DNA of 7,251 nucleotides from Thermoplasmata archaeon. Lineage in GTDB: Archaea > Thermoplasmatota > Thermoplasmata > Lutacidiplasmatales > UBA184. The DNA lies in NCBI GenBank assembly GCA_030043255.1, contig JASHYB010000155.1:1-7251 (forward strand). The letters are read 5' to 3'. The position numbers were made by a program, and so were the translations under genes. Under the pieces are notes generated by a model, which saw only the letters and a list, made by a program, of their open reading frames with translations, made no database searches and had not been told where the DNA came from. Positions 1 through 6,192 of the stretch are shown here, in pieces. Each line of letters begins with the position of its first letter. Positions within the stretch are counted from its first letter, which is position 1.

Positions 1-1640
1 GCGTACGCGGGGCGGTAGAGGAGGCCGCGGAGCCAGCCGTCGAGGTCCTTCGGCCGCTCCACGCGGGCGAAGCCGCGGTCGAAGAGCTGGGCGGCGACCG
101 CCGCCGCGGTGCGGACCTCGGCCTCCAGCACGTCCTTCTGCAGCGGGAACAGCAGCCCCAGGGCGCGCTGCTCGTCGGTGACCTGGTCGGCGATGGCGTG
201 GGCCGCGACGACGAACGACTCGTCCGTCACTCGGCGCGGGTTGGTGGCGTACACGGCGAGGCCGACCGCCGGGTAGACGTAGAAGTTGTTCGCCTGCCCC
301 GGCAGGTAGGTCTTCCCGTCGTAGACGACGGGCGGGAACTGTACCCCCGCGGCGTAGAGCGCCCGGCCCTTCGTCCAGCGGTAGGCCTGCTCGGGGGTGC
401 ACTCGGCCTTCTCCGTCGGGTTCGAGAGCGCGAAGATGATCGGCCGTTCGACGCCGCGCGCCATCGTCTCGATGACCGGCTGCGTGAAGGCGCCCCCGAC
501 GGTGCTGACCCCGATCAGCACCGTGGGCCGGACGTCCTCGACGACCTGGCGCAGGTCCTGGCTGGGCGCGTGGGGGTGCGCGTAGAGCCGCTGCTCCCCG
601 AGCAGGTCGGGGCGGGACGGCTCCAGGAGCCCGTGGATGTCGAACATCCAGATGCGGCGACGGGCCTCCTCCTCGGAGAGCCCCTCGCCCTGCATCGCCG
701 CCACGATCATCCGGGCGTTCCCGAGGCCGGCCGAGCCCGCGCCGAGGAACAGGACGGTCTGCTCCCGGAACTTCTGCCGCAGGATCCGGAGCGCGTTGAA
801 CAGCCCGGCCACCACGATGCTGCCGGTGCCCTGGATGTCGTCGTTGAAGCAGGACACTCTCTCCTGGTACCGGGCCAGGAAGCGGACGGCGTCCGTCCCG
901 CGCCAGTCCTCGAAGTGCAGGCAGCAGTTCGGGAAGAGCTGCTGCACCGCCTCCACGAACTCGTCGACGAAGGCGGTCATCGCGTCGTCCGACGGACGGT
1001 GCTGACGCAGCCCGAGGTAAAGCGGGTCGGCGAGCAGCGCCGCGTTCTCCGTCCCGCAGTCGAGCAGGATCGGCAGCAGCGCCTCCTGCGGCACCGCGGC
1101 GCAGGCCGTGTAGAGCTGCAGCTTGCCGATGGGGATGCCCATGCCGTTGGCCCCGAGGTCCCCCAGGCCGAGGATGCGTCCGCCGGTGCTCACGCAGATG
1201 ACGCGGACGTCCCGGACCGGCCAGTGCGAGAGGACCTCCCGCACGCGGCCCTGGTGCCGGAGGGAGACGTACATCCCTCGGGGCCGCCGGTAGAGGTGGC
1301 CGAACTTGAGGCAGGCGTAGCCGACCGTGGGGTCGTAGAGGATCGGCAGGAAGTAGGCCGGGTCGGCCATGACGACGCGGTAGAACAGCGTCTCGTTCGT
1401 GTCGGCGAGCTGGTTGAGGTAGATGTACCGCTCCAGGTCGTCCGGCTTACCGGCGAGCTGCTGGCGCACCCGGTCGGCCTGGCGGTCGAGGGTCTCGACG
1501 GCGGAGGGCAGCAGCCCCTCAAGACCGAGCGCGGCGCGTTCCCCGTCGGAGTACGCCGTCCCGTGGTTGAGGTTCGGCGCGTTGAGGAGCTCGATCCCGC
1601 GCAGCGGCCTCGGCGACGAAGGTTCCGGCGGCTTCGGCAT
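1..1640 (-). CDS. maeA: Malic enzyme (malate oxidoreductase, decarboxylating), C-terminus cut by window edge
   Basis: Oxidatively decarboxylates L-malate to pyruvate and CO2 with reduction of NAD(P), in the cytosol. The 546 codons visible stay open to the left edge; the family is usually about 540-565 residues, so only a short tail is missing. Seen in order: the malic N-terminal domain with NETLFYR (82-88) and LYDPTVG, whose Tyr102 is the expected catalytic acid; GMGIPIGKLQLYTAC with the expected general base Lys173; metal-ligand motifs FEDW (Glu244, Asp245) and CFNDDIQGT (Asp267/268); and the dinucleotide-binding loop GAGSAG (300-305), followed by Asp334 at the end of the next strand. Overall it resembles E. 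coli MaeA/SfcA. NAD preference is inferred, not proven. The ATG at 1640 follows a G-rich Shine-Dalgarno (GGGGGGAA) at close spacing. The tautomerase gene lies 126 bases upstream on the same strand. Long frames antisense to this gene are shadows. Confidence 0.95.
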   Translation of the reverse strand, partial: MPKPPEPSSPRPLRGIELLNAPNLNHGTAYSDGERAALGLEGLLPSAVETLDRQADRVRQQLAGKPDDLERYIYLNQLADTNETLFYRVVMADPAYFLPILYDPTVGYACLKFGHLYRRPRGMYVSLRHQGRVREVLSHWPVRDVRVICVSTGGRILGLGDLGANGMGIPIGKLQLYTACAAVPQEALLPILLDCGTENAALLADPLYLGLRQHRPSDDAMTAFVDEFVEAVQQLFPNCCLHFEDWRGTDAVRFLARYQERVSCFNDDIQGTGSIVVAGLFNALRILRQKFREQTVLFLGAGSAGLGNARMIVAAMQGEGLSEEEARRRIWMFDIHGLLEPSRPDLLGEQRLYAHPHAPSQDLRQVVEDVRPTVLIGVSTVGGAFTQPVIETMARGVERPIIFALSNPTEKAECTPEQAYRWTKGRALYAAGVQFPPVVYDGKTYLPGQANNFYVYPAVGLAVYATNPRRVTDESFVVAAHAIADQVTDEQRALGLLFPLQKDVLEAEVRTAAAVAAQLFDRGFARVERPKDLDGWLRGLLYRPAY

Positions 1641-1766
1641 GCTTCCCCCCGACGGGCCGCCTCGGGCTGCCGGGCCCTCCAGCCGACCCGGGGCCGGATG
1701 CTCGGGCGGGGATAAAGTGCCTCGTCACGCCGGCTCCCGCGGAGCTGGTCGCGAGCCGCGAGGGCG

Positions 1767-2213
1767 CTACGTTCCGCGCGTCGTGCCCTGAGCCTGGGCG
1801 GCCAGCTGGTTCCGCGCGGCCTGGGCGATGTCCGCCCCGGTGTTCGCGTGGCCGGCGATGCCCCATCCGCCGTCCGGGGATTCGGTGATGAGCACCCAGG
1901 TGCGCTCGGCCAGCGAGGGATCCCCGGCGGCCTTCGCGACGAGGTCGGTCAGCTCCCGCACCACCCCGATCTGCTTTTCGCGGTTCAGCACCCCCACCGG
2001 CGTGAGCACCTGCACGCGAACGTAGTTGCTGTCGCCGTCCACGTTCGAGAGCGAGCCGGCGGGCAGGTCGTGGACGAACGCCGCCGTGTTCTGGCGGAAC
2101 AGCGGCAGCGGAGGAACCTTCTCCCAGCGCATGACGGCGGCGGCCAGCTCGCGCGCCAGGGCGTGTCGGTCCGCGAAGGTCCCGGCGGCGGCGTACACAT
2201 CGATCATCGGCAT
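1767..2213 (-). CDS. Tautomerase-superfamily protein (4-oxalocrotonate tautomerase-like fold)
   Basis: 148 residues starting MPMIDVYAAAGTF. The Pro directly after the initiator Met is the catalytic base of this superfamily once Met is removed. At this length it is a fused double beta-alpha-beta unit rather than the short 60-80 residue 4-OT subunit. The second unit is visible as YVRVQVLTPVGV (64-75), a helix rich in Glu, Leu and Val (79-97), and TWVLITESPDGGWGIAG (105-121). The substrate cannot be read from sequence; relatives act on enol/keto acids or halogenated acrylates, and many are uncharacterised. ATG at 2213 is preceded by a run of G (2220-2226 on the plus strand as C) that serves as ribosome binding site. 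It is divergent from the TetR gene, with a palindromic operator candidate between them, so TetR control is plausible. The same-strand malic enzyme lies downstream. Confidence 0.85.
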   Translation of the reverse strand: MPMIDVYAAAGTFADRHALARELAAAVMRWEKVPPLPLFRQNTAAFVHDLPAGSLSNVDGDSNYVRVQVLTPVGVLNREKQIGVVRELTDLVAKAAGDPSLAERTWVLITESPDGGWGIAGHANTGADIAQAARNQLAAQAQGTTRGT

Positions 2214-2233
2214 GGACGGCCCCCCCGGCCGCG

Positions 2234-2255
2234 ACTATGACGACCGTCATATAGT
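2234..2255. promoter_or_regulatory. Candidate TetR operator overlapping divergent -10 elements
   Basis: A perfect inverted repeat, TATGACG-AC-CGTCATA, spans 2236-2251 (7-bp arms, 2-bp centre) in the 114-base gap between the tautomerase and tetR starts. Outside the arms the symmetry continues as ACT on the left and AGT on the right, offset by two bases. TATAGT (2250-2255) is a good -10 hexamer for the plus-strand tetR; CATAGT, read on the minus strand from 2239 to 2234, is a fair one for the tautomerase. No convincing -35 box is seen for either. Size and placement suit a TetR dimer blocking both promoters. The palindrome is seen directly; the regulator assignment is inference from position. 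Confidence 0.65.
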
Positions 2256-2327
2256 TGCCGACCGATCGTCCGTGCGTCAGACCGCCCGCGGTCCGACGCT
2301 GCGCCGCATCGTGGAGGTCAGGACCGT

Positions 2328-2954
2328 ATGGCCCAGGACAGCCGGGAGAGGATGCTGGCCAGCGCCGCCTCCCTCCTCGGCGTCCGGGGCCTGAGGGCCA
2401 CCTCCTTCACCGAGGTCCTGCGGGACAGCGGAGCGCCGCGCGGGTCCATCTACCACCACTTTCCCGGGGGCAAGCGCCAGCTCGCGGCGGACGCCCTGCG
2501 TCGCACCTCCGAGCAGATCCTGGCCTACCAAAGGACATGCCGGGCCGACACCGCCGCAGGGGTGTTGGAGCACTTCGTGGAGCTGTTCCGCCGCTCGCTC
2601 AGCTCGTCGGCGTGCCGGGCGGGCTGTCCGGTGGCGGGGGTCGTGATCGACACCACCAGTCCCCGGGACCCGCTTCGGGAGATCGCCCGCGCCAGCTTCC
2701 GGTCCTGGATCGCGCTCCTGACCGAGCAGCTCGTCAACGTCGGGACCGCCCGCCGCGACGCCCGCTCGCTGGCCGTGACGACCCTCGCGTCGGTGGAAGG
2801 AGGGCTGGTGCTCTGCCGGGCCGAGGGCACCGTGGCTCCGCTGGAGGCGGTCGCCCGGCAGCTCCGTGCCTTGGCCTCGTCTCCCCCGCTCAGGAGCCGC
2901 CGCCCTCGACGGCCCGCCGCCGGGCGAGCTCCTCCTGGCAGGCGGCGTGGTTGA
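2328..2954 (+). CDS. TetR/AcrR-family transcriptional repressor, LmrA/YxaF-like
   Basis: 208 residues. The N-terminal HTH domain occupies about residues 5-55, with the recognition part TSFTEVLRDSGAPRGSIYHHF (25-45) typical of TetR regulators. The ligand domain contains ACRAGCPVAGVV (95-106), a Cys-Pro element typical of the LmrA/YxaF branch; Bacillus LmrA controls a DHA2 exporter, LmrB, matching the neighbour here. ATG at 2328 has GGAGG (2313-2317) and AGGA (2320-2323) upstream. The gene is convergent with the exporter and overlaps its 3' end by 65 bp, so the last ~21 residues, an Arg/Pro-rich tail (188-208), are read antisense to the exporter and are probably not part of the fold. It likely represses itself and the divergent tautomerase through the palindrome at 2236-2251; control of the exporter is inferred only from adjacency. 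Inducer unknown. Confidence 0.9.
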   Translation: MAQDSRERMLASAASLLGVRGLRATSFTEVLRDSGAPRGSIYHHFPGGKRQLAADALRRTSEQILAYQRTCRADTAAGVLEHFVELFRRSLSSSACRAGCPVAGVVIDTTSPRDPLREIARASFRSWIALLTEQLVNVGTARRDARSLAVTTLASVEGGLVLCRAEGTVAPLEAVARQLRALASSPPLRSRRPRRPAAGRAPPGRRRG

Positions 2955-4350
2955 GGCGGGCCGCGACCGCGATGACCGCGACCAGCGCGATGCCGGTGGC
3001 CAGCAGGTACGCGAGGGCGTAGCCGGCGCTGAGCGAGCTCGTGCGGGCGGTCCAGGCAGCCGCGACGCTCGCCAGCACCGCGAGGCCCACCGCGGCCCCC
3101 ATCTGCTGGGCGGTGTTGAGCAGGCCGGTCGCGAGCCCCTGCTCCGAGCTGGCGACCCCGCTCGTCGCCCCGATCGCCGCGGCCGGGAGCGCCAGCGCGA
3201 TGCCGCCGGCCGTCAGGACTTGGCCGGGGAACACGTTGGCCAGGTAACTGCCGCTCGCCGAGAGCTGGGCGAACCAGAGCTGGCCGGCGGCGATCAGGCC
3301 CAGTCCGAGCAGCAGGGTCCACTTCACGCCCAGGCGGCCAATCGCGCGCCGGGTCAGGAGCGTCGAGACCGCCACCACGGTCGCCGTCGACGGGATCACG
3401 GCGATCCCCGTCAGGAGCGGGGAGAACCCCAGAACGCGCTGCAGGTAGAGCGAGACGAAGTAGACGTACGAGACGATGACCACGCCGACCAGGGCCGTCG
3501 CCCCGACCGAGGCCCGGTGCGTGGCGGGGCGGAAGTAGGCGAACGGCAGCATGGGGGAGCTCACCCGGCGCTCGACCGCGACGAACAGCACCGCGAGGGC
3601 CCCCGCCGCGACCAGGGCCGCGAGCGTGGGCAGCGAGGCGAAACCGCTCTCCTGGCCGCGGCTCAGGCCGTAGATCAGGGCGGCGCCGCTGGCGGTCACC
3701 AGCACCGCGCCGGCCACGTCCAGCTTCGGGCGTCCGAACGTGCTGTCGCGCGGGATCACCCGGCGGATCAGCAGCGCGAGCACCACGACGATCGGCACGT
3801 TCACCAGGAAGATCGACCGCCAGCCGACGAACTGGACGAGGATGCCCCCGGCGACGACGCCGGCCGTCGCGCCGGCGGCGGTCGCGGCCTGGAACAGGCT
3901 CATCGCCCGGTTCCGGGCCGGCCCCTCGGGGTTGGCGGCCGCGAGCAGGGCGAGCGCCGACGGCGAGACCAGCGCCGCCGCGGCGCCCTGGGCGAGCCGG
4001 GCGCCGATGAGCATCGCGGGGGACAACGAGAGCCCGCAGACCAGCGACGCGATCCCGAAGGCCCCGAGCCCCAGCTCCAGCAGGCGGCGACGGCCGAGCA
4101 GGTCGCCGAGCCGCCCCCCGAGGAGCAGCAGCGAGCCGAACGTCAGCGCGTAGCCGGTGACGATCCACTGCAGCTCGGCCGGCGCGAACCCCAGCTCGCG
4201 CTGGATGGTGGGGAGCGCGATGTTGACGATGCTGAAGTCCAGCTGCAGGACGAACTGCGCCGCGCAGGCCAATCCAAGGGCGGTGATCACCCCCGCACGA
4301 CGCAGGCTCGCGCGGCTCGCAGGGGAGACCGCCTGCCCCGACGTCGTCAT
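2890..4350 (-). CDS. MFS drug:H+ antiporter, DHA2 family (14 transmembrane segments, EmrB/QacA/LmrB-like)
   Basis: 486 residues, inner-membrane proton-coupled exporter of small toxic organics. Motifs seen: D1-like LDFSIVNIALPTIQREL (37-53), motif A GGRLGDLLGRRRL (78-90) in the loop between segments 2 and 3, the RLAQG helix-4 element (118-122), and an antiporter motif C region, GATAGVVAGG (160-169), followed by the GWRSIFLVNVP signature (176-186). By eye I count 14 hydrophobic segments from about residue 20 to 465, which separates DHA2 from 12-segment DHA1 proteins. The N-terminus is short and polar and the C-terminus is charged. ATG at 4350 has only a weak G-rich ribosome binding site. It is convergent with the TetR gene, overlapping by 65 bp, and divergent from the peroxiredoxin gene. 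Substrates cannot be inferred. The intact motifs argue against a pseudogene. Confidence 0.93.
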   Translation of the reverse strand: MTTSGQAVSPASRASLRRAGVITALGLACAAQFVLQLDFSIVNIALPTIQRELGFAPAELQWIVTGYALTFGSLLLLGGRLGDLLGRRRLLELGLGAFGIASLVCGLSLSPAMLIGARLAQGAAAALVSPSALALLAAANPEGPARNRAMSLFQAATAAGATAGVVAGGILVQFVGWRSIFLVNVPIVVVLALLIRRVIPRDSTFGRPKLDVAGAVLVTASGAALIYGLSRGQESGFASLPTLAALVAAGALAVLFVAVERRVSSPMLPFAYFRPATHRASVGATALVGVVIVSYVYFVSLYLQRVLGFSPLLTGIAVIPSTATVVAVSTLLTRRAIGRLGVKWTLLLGLGLIAAGQLWFAQLSASGSYLANVFPGQVLTAGGIALALPAAAIGATSGVASSEQGLATGLLNTAQQMGAAVGLAVLASVAAAWTARTSSLSAGYALAYLLATGIALVAVIAVAARLNHAACQEELARRRAVEGGGS

Positions 4351-4516
4351 CCAGCCCCAGGCCCCGGCGTCGACCTCACCCCGAGCGGAAAGCGTTCCCG
4401 GTCGGTCCCACGATCGCGGCGCGGCCGAGGGCGGCCTGCCCTTCTGCCGTCCGAGAGACGCAGCGCCGCCCTGCGCGCGATGGAATCCTTATCACGCCCC
4501 CGCCCCCTCACGGCGC
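4351..4516. other. Divergent intergenic region, exporter / peroxiredoxin
   Basis: 166 bases hold the promoters of both divergent genes. I see a small inverted repeat GGAA-AGCG-TTCC (4387-4398) and an A/T-richer patch GGAATCCTTATCA (4482-4494) about 23 bases before the peroxiredoxin ATG, but no convincing -35/-10 pair on either strand. The peroxiredoxin leader lacks a Shine-Dalgarno. The TATGACG-AC-CGTCATA palindrome found before tetR is not repeated here. Confidence 0.3.
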
Positions 4517-5002
4517 ATGTCCAAGACCGCGGGAGGCAAGCCGGCGATCCTGCAGGCGGGGGTCAAGGCCCCGCACTTCACCCTGAAGAGCACTCCGGAC
4601 CAGAGCGTGGCGCTCAGCGACTTCGTCGGTCGACCGGTGGTGCTGGCGTTCTACCCTGCCGACTGGAGCCCGGTCTGCTCCGACCAGATGGGGCTCTACT
4701 CGCAGGTGATGCCCGAGTTCAAGAAGTTCAACGCGGAGGTCCTCGGCATCTCCGTCGACGGCATCTGGTCGCACCTGGCGTTCTCGAAGGACCGGCGGCT
4801 GAGCTTCCCGCTGCTCGCCGACTTCGAGCCGAAGGGCGCGGTCTCCAAGGCCTACGGGGCGTTCGAGCCGGCGACCGGCGAGTCGGCCCGGGCCCTCTTC
4901 GTGATCGACAAGAAGGGGGTCATCCGCTGGAGCTTTCTCTCCCCGGACGGCGTGAACCCGGGGGCCGACGGCATCCTGTCGGCCCTCGAGCAGCTGGAGT
5001 GA
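4517..5002 (+). CDS. Peroxiredoxin / redoxin-domain protein (AhpC-TSA family, single cysteine)
   Basis: 161 residues, cytosolic, predicted to reduce peroxides through a sulfenic acid on its one cysteine. The active-site signature P-x3-S-x2-C is seen in FYPADWSPVCSDQ: Pro47, Ser51 and peroxidatic Cys54. Arg125 in SARALFVID sits at the position of the conserved active-site arginine. VLGISVDGIWSHLAF (75-89) is the usual strand-helix after the active site. There is no second cysteine, so it is a one-Cys type by sequence (as in AhpE or Prx6-like enzymes) and needs an outside thiol. I chose ATG 4517 because homology begins just after it; the same frame stays open to 4157, but that stretch is antisense to the exporter and has no domain. 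No good Shine-Dalgarno is visible. The DsbA-like gene starts 6 bases after its stop and is the obvious partner candidate. Confidence 0.92.
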   Translation: MSKTAGGKPAILQAGVKAPHFTLKSTPDQSVALSDFVGRPVVLAFYPADWSPVCSDQMGLYSQVMPEFKKFNAEVLGISVDGIWSHLAFSKDRRLSFPLLADFEPKGAVSKAYGAFEPATGESARALFVIDKKGVIRWSFLSPDGVNPGADGILSALEQLE

Positions 5003-5008
5003 GCCGGG

Positions 5009-5566
5009 GTGTCGAAGACCTACCTGCCCCCGCGCCTCACCCTGGCCGTCGGGGAGCGCGACCACGCGGAGGGGCCGCCGGACGCCCGGCTGGTGCTCGT
5101 CGAGTACGGCGACTACCAGTGCCCGTACTGCGGCGCCGCCTACCCGGTGGTCAAGCGGGTCCAGAGGGAGCTCGACGGGCGGCTGCGGTTCGTCTTCCGG
5201 AACTTCCCGATCACCAACGCGCACCCCCGGGCCGAGTGGGCCGCGGAGACCGCCGAGGCGGCCGCCGCGCAGGGACAGTTCTGGCCGATGCACGACTTCC
5301 TCTACGAGAACCAGCGGCTGCTGGAGGACGAGCGGCCGTTCGCGCAGCACGAGGCGAAGCTGGGGCTCGACGTGGCCCGACTGGCCCGCGAGGTCGCCGG
5401 GCGGGCGTACGCCGAGCGCATCGAGGAGGATTTCCTGAGCGGCGTCCGCAGCGGGGTCAACGGCACCCCGACCTTCTTCATCAACGGGGTCCGCCACGAC
5501 GGTCCCGCCGAGGTCGGCGCCCTGGTCGGGGCCCTGACGCAGGCGGCAAGGTCCGCGAAGAGCTGA
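5009..5566 (+). CDS. DsbA-family thioredoxin-fold oxidoreductase (CPYC), no signal peptide
   Basis: 185 residues. Thiol-disulfide oxidoreductase with active site CPYC (Cys38, Cys41) in VEYGDYQCPYCGAAYPVVK, the helical insertion typical of DsbA proteins (about 75-145, with AQGQFWPMHDFLYEN), and the cis-proline loop NGTPTFFING with Pro154. No other cysteine. The N-terminus MSKTYLPPRL is polar, with no hydrophobic signal sequence or anchor, so a cytosolic place is likely, unlike classical periplasmic DsbA. Similar domains also occur fused to NhaA antiporters in other bacteria, but here it stands alone. The start is GTG at 5009, 6 bases after the peroxiredoxin stop, with GGAG (4996-4999) inside the end of that gene as ribosome binding site; translational coupling is likely. 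Role inferred: redox partner or recycler of the single-Cys peroxiredoxin. Confidence 0.92.
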   Translation: MSKTYLPPRLTLAVGERDHAEGPPDARLVLVEYGDYQCPYCGAAYPVVKRVQRELDGRLRFVFRNFPITNAHPRAEWAAETAEAAAAQGQFWPMHDFLYENQRLLEDERPFAQHEAKLGLDVARLAREVAGRAYAERIEEDFLSGVRSGVNGTPTFFINGVRHDGPAEVGALVGALTQAARSAKS

Positions 5567-5647
5567 ACCGGCCCGCCGGGGATCGTCGACCTACCGGGCG
5601 ACCCCGCGCAGCTCCCCACCCTCACGTCCGTCAAATAGCGGCTGCGG

Positions 5648-5661
5648 CCTCCGCGCGGAGG
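5648..5661 (+). promoter_or_regulatory. Palindrome covering the ribosome binding site of the VOC gene
   Basis: CCTCCGCGCGGAGG is a perfect 14-base palindrome. In RNA it folds as a 5-bp stem CCTCC/GGAGG with a GCGC loop. GGAGG is the core of the Shine-Dalgarno GGAGGGA (5657-5663), which ends 5 bases before the ATG at 5669, so the hairpin would hide the ribosome binding site. Seen directly; the regulatory role (temperature, protein or upstream translation) is inference, and a chance origin is possible in such GC-rich DNA. Confidence 0.4.
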
Positions 5662-5668
5662 GACCCAC

Positions 5669-6085
5669 ATGGACGCGCGCGTGCACCAGGTGACGATGGT
5701 GGTGCGGGACCAGGCCGCCTCCTTGGAGTTCTACGTCAAGAAGGTCGGCTTCGAGACCAAGACCGACTTCACCTCGCCCGGGGGCTCGCGATGGGTCTCC
5801 GTCGGCCCGCGCGGGCAGGACCTAGAGCTCGCGCTGTTCCAGCTCGGCTCGGCGGTCGACCCGACCCAGCGGCAGTGGGCGCAGGGATGGGCCCCGGCGA
5901 AGGCGCCCCCCATCGTCCTGCGGGTGAGCGACTGCAAGGCCACCTACGAGGAGCTGCGCGGCCGCGGCGTGGTCTTCGTCCAGCCGCCGGTCGAGTACCC
6001 CTGGGGGATCTCGGCGACGTTCGGGGACCCGGACGGGAACCTCTTCTCGCTCCACCAGCCCCCGGCCTCCCGGGCCTGGAGCTGA
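5669..6085 (+). CDS. VOC-superfamily (glyoxalase / bleomycin-resistance fold) protein
   Basis: 138 residues made of two beta-alpha-beta3 modules: VHQVTMVVRDQAASLEFYVKK (5-25) opens the first, and PPIVLRVSDCKATYEELRGRG (80-100) followed by ATFGDPDGNLFSLHQ (116-130) forms the second, with the DPDGN turn typical of VOC proteins. His6 and Glu53 (in LELALFQ) lie where the first-module metal ligands usually are. In the second module the usual His is missing from PPIVLRV and Ser127 stands where a Glu is usual, so a glyoxalase-type metal site looks incomplete. Function is therefore uncertain: a binding or resistance protein, or an enzyme with altered metal use. ATG 5669 has a strong GGAGGGA site, which lies inside a palindrome. 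The gene sits 102 bases after the DsbA-like gene; no clear terminator is seen between them, so it may share a transcript. Confidence 0.85.
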   Translation: MDARVHQVTMVVRDQAASLEFYVKKVGFETKTDFTSPGGSRWVSVGPRGQDLELALFQLGSAVDPTQRQWAQGWAPAKAPPIVLRVSDCKATYEELRGRGVVFVQPPVEYPWGISATFGDPDGNLFSLHQPPASRAWS

Positions 6086-6090
6086 GCCGT

Positions 6091-6132
6091 CGGTCGGGGT
6101 CGACCGTGGCCCCCTCGCCGGTCGAAGCCGGC
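6091..6132 (+). other. Two small tandem hairpins after the VOC gene
   Basis: Stem CGGTCG (6091-6096) pairs with CGACCG (6101-6106) around a 4-base loop; 11 bases on, GCCGG (6117-6121) pairs with CCGGC (6128-6132). They begin five bases after the VOC stop codon. There is no T-run after either, so they are not classical intrinsic terminators; they could pause transcription or protect the 3' end, or be chance in GC-rich DNA. The rest of the 107-base gap holds only an A/T-richer TCTAAG (6149-6154) that might be a weak -10 for the next gene. Confidence 0.25.
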
Positions 6133-6192
6133 CCGCGGGCACAAGCCTTCTAAGTACGACCCCGGTGCGGGCCTGTCCGGGACCCGCTCAGG

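Noticed and set aside
198..1715. A 505-residue plus-strand frame opposite the malic enzyme
   Set aside because: The minus strand encodes a full set of malic enzyme motifs; this frame is low-complexity shadow sequence.
2525..4168. A 547-residue minus-strand frame inside the exporter and over tetR
   Set aside because: Shadow frame of the exporter on the same strand, Arg/Gly/Ala-rich with no transmembrane pattern.
4339..4350. Half of the tetR operator (ATGACGAC) at the start codon of the exporter, minus strand
   Set aside because: The other half is missing, and ATGACGAC also occurs inside the malic enzyme gene near 1369, so it is likely chance.
4387..4398. GGAA-AGCG-TTCC inverted repeat, or an ECF-type GGAAC -35 box for the exporter
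   Set aside because: Only 4-bp arms and no convincing matching -10 at the right distance.
4157..4516. 120-residue N-terminal extension of the peroxiredoxin in the same frame
   Set aside because: Most of it lies antisense to the exporter's 5' end, has no domain or signal peptide, and the ATG at 4517 gives the usual family length.
4508..5497. A 329-residue minus-strand frame opposite the peroxiredoxin and DsbA genes
   Set aside because: No recognisable domain, opposite two clear thiol-enzyme genes; explained by codon bias.
5578..5605. Possible terminator after the first DsbA-like gene (GGGGATCG with CGACCCC)
   Set aside because: The stem has a bulge, a 13-base loop and no following T-run, so it is not a convincing terminator.
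2866..6153. A 1095-residue open frame on the plus strand across the exporter, peroxiredoxin, DsbA and VOC genes
   Set aside because: It is antisense to the exporter and out of frame with three well-supported genes, is very rich in Arg, Gly and Pro, and shows no domain; an effect of high GC content.
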